Shown in pieces: positions 14,711 through 16,554 of a stretch of 16,554 nt of DNA. This stretch comes from Lachnospiraceae bacterium (GTDB lineage: Bacteria > Bacillota > Clostridia > Lachnospirales > Lachnospiraceae). The translations under genes and the position numbers were made by a program. The DNA is taken from the NCBI GenBank assembly GCA_024691145.1, contig JAILNW010000215.1, positions 1 through 16,554 on the forward strand. Direction: 5' to 3'. The first letter of the stretch is position 1, and every line of letters begins with the position of its first letter. Below the pieces are notes generated by a model that was given only the letters and a program-made list of their open reading frames with translations, was not told where the DNA came from and ran no database searches.

Positions 14711-14893
14711 TTAATGGTCACCGTACAACCATGTAAAACACAAAAAACCGCCTAATCTATCTTGACATACCAGCTCCGACAGAATAAGACGATTATTAAT
14801 CACGAATGTACTATTCAGTTTTCCCATAAAAAAGACGCACTTATACTGTGCTCTGCTCTGTTGCATGTGACTGATTATGTCTGTCTTTTTCAT
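14711..14893 (-). CDS. Hypothetical 60-residue ORF upstream of the surface-protein gene
   Basis: Starts MKKTDIISHM at 14893 with GAGAGG about 10 bases before it, and stops 33 bases before the surface-protein start, on the same strand. I do not recognise the sequence. There is no signal peptide or clear membrane helix. It could be a real small gene, a remnant, or a chance frame in the leader of the surface gene. The surrounding 14903-15029 is AT-rich and I see no other gene there. Confidence 0.3.
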   Translation of the reverse strand: MKKTDIISHMQQSRAQYKCVFFMGKLNSTFVINNRLILSELVCQDRLGGFLCFTWLYGDH

Positions 14894-15029
14894 GCCTATC
14901 AATCCTCTCTACTCTTACTTCTTGTTAAACATATGTCTTTCAATTTTATCGTACGAAATTTTACAAAACTTTATATTTATTTCTAAAATTTTACTTTAAA
15001 ATATTTAATAAGCATGTACAATCAGTAAA

Positions 15030-15157
15030 CTTCCTGTTGGTATGAAACTATACAAGTTGCCGATAAGGGGCTTAATTGTGCAGATAATATCTTTCATGCT
15101 TTAAAAGCTGGTGATGGATATATCTTCTGGTGTAACAGGAACTTCAGTATCTATTAA
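15030..15157 (+). pseudogene. Internal fragment of an IS1634-like transposase, deleted and frameshifted
   Basis: Two frames carry pieces typical of this family. LPVGMKLYK (15030-15056) matches the region before the second catalytic Asp. VADKGLNCADNIFHALKAGD then GYIF (15056 onward) matches the DKG-N block around that Asp. In the family these blocks are separated by about 25-30 residues, so an internal deletion has joined them. After GYIF the frame shifts again (a -1 reading gives GVTGTSVSIK). The fragment ends at the decayed terminator. Confidence 0.7.
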
Positions 15158-15159
15158 GC

Positions 15160-15250
15160 AAAAACCTGCAGTCCACTGTTTTAGCGAACTGCAGGTTTTT
15201 TATTTTAAACGGTCATAATATTATGTTTTAAATCTCTTTTCTACATTTTT
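15160..15250 (-). pseudogene. Decayed copy of the surface-protein gene 3' end and terminator
   Basis: On the - strand this aligns with 9612-9707. The last codons read RKEI and a stop as in the large surface protein, then a similar spacer (TAATATTAT shared), then a 12-bp terminator stem (15160-15171 with 15189-15200) with GCAGTTC and GTGGA elements conserved. Upstream of the RKEI codons the frame is broken by a 2-base deletion and a stop. It is the remnant of a second, deleted surface-protein gene or a duplicated tail. The hairpin may still end transcription of the membrane-protein gene at 15303-16112. Confidence 0.75.
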
Positions 15251-15271
15251 AATTCAACTCTCAAACTCGGG

Positions 15272-15309
15272 TTGTATTTTGCAACTACTTTTTACGATAA
15301 ATCTATTCC
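15272..15309 (+). repeat. 38-bp perfect direct repeat, copy 2
   Basis: Identical to 9439-9476. Read on the - strand it covers the last codon and stop of the membrane-protein gene (15303-16112) and 31 bases after it. Confidence 0.95.
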
Positions 15310-16112
15310 GTAATATCTGATATCATAACATCAGCCCATACAGCTTTTCCATTCTTATAAGCTATAACATAATGCTTTTCAAGTAAATCAAGAGGACTCA
15401 TGCTGCCTTTATTAATACGATACTCTGCAATTCTGTCAAAATCGCAGTTCCTAAGGTCCACATATTCACAACCTTCTTTTTCTGATTCAGAATAAGGTAT
15501 TCCAAGTATATCTTCTATGCTGCTTTCTGTCATGCCAACAATCTTATACTGTTTTTCAAGGCTGCTAATCATGTTAATCCTCTGACTTTCAAACTTGTTC
15601 CAGTTATAACTCGAGAATGTATAGCTTCCATACAAATCACTATATACTGTAACTCCTACTGCCACAACAAAACAGCATACCATTCCTGCAACCAGAAGAC
15701 ACCAGGCTCCTGCAATTTTTTTCTTATTGGACATAATCAATGTCCTTATAGATGTCACAACATCATAAATTGCCTTGCCCACCACAATTATTCCTTTTTT
15801 GGATTTTTCCAATACTACAGATGTAGTTTTTGCGGTACCTGCAGCAACATCTCTTGCAATTATTCCGCCATTCACATATGCCTTATATGACCATTTTTTT
15901 AAATTCTGTGCCGATACCTTTGTGGCATACGCTGTTTTTTCCTTTGCCTCTATTAAATAAGGTTTTGTTTCATTAGCCAGTCTCTTTGATGTTTTCTTTA
16001 CATTATGATAAGTAATGTATCCCTTTACTATTGTTTTTGATATTACATTAACACACTTATCCCTAAAAGCTGTCTGCCTTTGATCCCCGCTGTTAATCAC
16101 CGTGCTGCTCAT
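15303..16112 (-). CDS. Single-pass membrane protein with SmpA/BLIP-like extracytoplasmic domain (unrecognised)
   Basis: 269 residues. The N-terminal ~130 residues are Lys/Ala-rich and helical with no hydrophobic segment. One transmembrane helix lies at about 133-157 (GAWCLLVAGMVCCFVVAVGV), preceded by SNKKK, which predicts a cytoplasmic N-terminus. The outer C-terminal domain holds GMTESSIEDILGIPYSES (about 193-210) followed by a beta-rich stretch and YKNGKAVWADV, a pattern like the SmpA/OmlA or BLIP-like fold. The match is by eye and weak. AAGGGA lies 8 bases before the ATG; a TATAAT lies 22 bases upstream with a poor -35. Its stop codon lies in repeat copy 2. Role unknown. Confidence 0.7.
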   Translation of the reverse strand: MSSTVINSGDQRQTAFRDKCVNVISKTIVKGYITYHNVKKTSKRLANETKPYLIEAKEKTAYATKVSAQNLKKWSYKAYVNGGIIARDVAAGTAKTTSVVLEKSKKGIIVVGKAIYDVVTSIRTLIMSNKKKIAGAWCLLVAGMVCCFVVAVGVTVYSDLYGSYTFSSYNWNKFESQRINMISSLEKQYKIVGMTESSIEDILGIPYSESEKEGCEYVDLRNCDFDRIAEYRINKGSMSPLDLLEKHYVIAYKNGKAVWADVMISDITE

Positions 16113-16161
16113 AATTAAAATCCCTTCTTAAATTATATAACATTCCAAATACACAATACTA

Positions 16162-16196
16162 CAGATAGTCCTCTGTGTATACATACGGACTATCTG
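16162..16196 (-). terminator. Hairpin after the CBM25 gene
   Basis: CAGATAGTCC (16162-16171) pairs with GGACTATCTG (16187-16196), 10 bp. It follows the CBM gene stop by 13 bases on the - strand, but the U tract is poor, so termination may be leaky into the membrane-protein gene. Confidence 0.5.
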
Positions 16197-16209
16197 CATA
16201 ATTTAATAC

Positions 16210-16554
16210 TTATTGACTAATCTTTCCATTTCCTACATAATAAGTTCCTGGCTGTGTAAACCTGTAGTTTCCTCCGTTATTACTATCCCAGCCACCTTCA
16301 TTATTATTGAAGCAAGCCTCAAGAGTAGTTTCCGCTCCTAAATCAATGGAAATAAAGTAACTTCCCCCAAGGTTAAACAGACCGCCTTTTTTATCCATCT
16401 TCTCACCTGGTAACTGTGTCCATTCACCAGAATTACCTATTGTATAGTGAATATAAACATTCTTCAAATCACCATTATAATAAATATTTATAATATTATT
16501 GCTTGATGAATCACTATTCTTTACACTCTTTATCTTTCCATCTTTAAAAGTATA
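16210..16554 (-). CDS. Secreted starch-degrading-type protein, C-terminal CBM25-like module (partial)
   Basis: The frame is open to the edge of the window, so the gene starts outside; 114 C-terminal codons are visible. A Ser/Asn-rich linker (NSDSSSNN) precedes a CBM25-like module: NIYYNGDLKNVYIHYTIG, GEWTQLPGEKM, a FNNNEGGWDSNNGGNYRF block, and a closing GTYYVGNG. Such modules bind alpha-glucans, usually at the end of extracellular amylases. The TTG at 16467 looks like a start but is an internal Leu. No sorting signal or membrane anchor is present after the module. The catalytic part is not visible, so amylase is an inference. Confidence 0.8.
   Translation of the reverse strand, partial: YTFKDGKIKSVKNSDSSSNNIINIYYNGDLKNVYIHYTIGNSGEWTQLPGEKMDKKGGLFNLGGSYFISIDLGAETTLEACFNNNEGGWDSNNGGNYRFTQPGTYYVGNGKISQ

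Overview
The window is low-GC DNA that reads like a gut Lachnospiraceae-type clostridium. The grounds are strong AT bias, strong Shine-Dalgarno sites, a long type-2-like isoleucyl-tRNA synthetase, SPKTGD-type sortase signals and a starch-binding (CBM25-like) protein. The genus is not determined. Only the first gene is clearly on the + strand; nearly everything else is on the - strand.

Layout by + coordinate. 44-1435 (+): orphan archaeal-type ATPase with a DUF234/PD-(D/E)XK-like end. 1477-3458 (-): MutS2-like ATPase without the Smr domain, plus a possible 26-codon ORF and a terminator. 3506-3804 (-): leader of the MutS2-like gene, with a consensus promoter, a 12-codon leader peptide, several hairpins and an intrinsic terminator, so an attenuator architecture. 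3844-4591 (-): MNT/HEPN toxin-antitoxin pair on a 900-bp block bracketed by a 35-bp direct repeat of the 3' end of the neighbouring lysozyme gene. 4713-5522 (-): membrane-anchored GH25 lysozyme. 5675-8890 (-): ileS. 9004-9321 (-): small exported protein with a degenerate sorting signal. 9680-14677 (-): very large sortase-anchored surface protein with ten 78-bp BspA-like repeats, cut in two by one in-frame TAA in repeat 9. 15303-16112 (-): unrecognised single-pass membrane protein. 16210-16554 (-): 3' end of a secreted protein with a CBM25-like module.

The surface-protein locus is a mobile or rearranged island. It lies between fragments of a broken IS1634-like transposase (N-terminus at 9536-9609, internal part at 15030-15157, both +). 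A decayed copy of its own 3' end and terminator sits at 15160-15250, and a perfect 38-bp direct repeat (9439-9476 and 15272-15309) encloses the whole block.

The best candidate for something new is the leader-peptide/attenuator arrangement in front of the Smr-less MutS2-like ATPase. MutS2 of Bacillus subtilis has been linked to rescue of collided ribosomes, and leader-peptide attenuation is how many clostridial ribosome-protection and antibiotic-resistance genes sense translation stress. Next come the repeat-bracketed toxin-antitoxin cassette and the stop codon placed inside a recombinogenic repeat array. No promoter is visible between ileS and the terminator in front of it, and there is no T-box.
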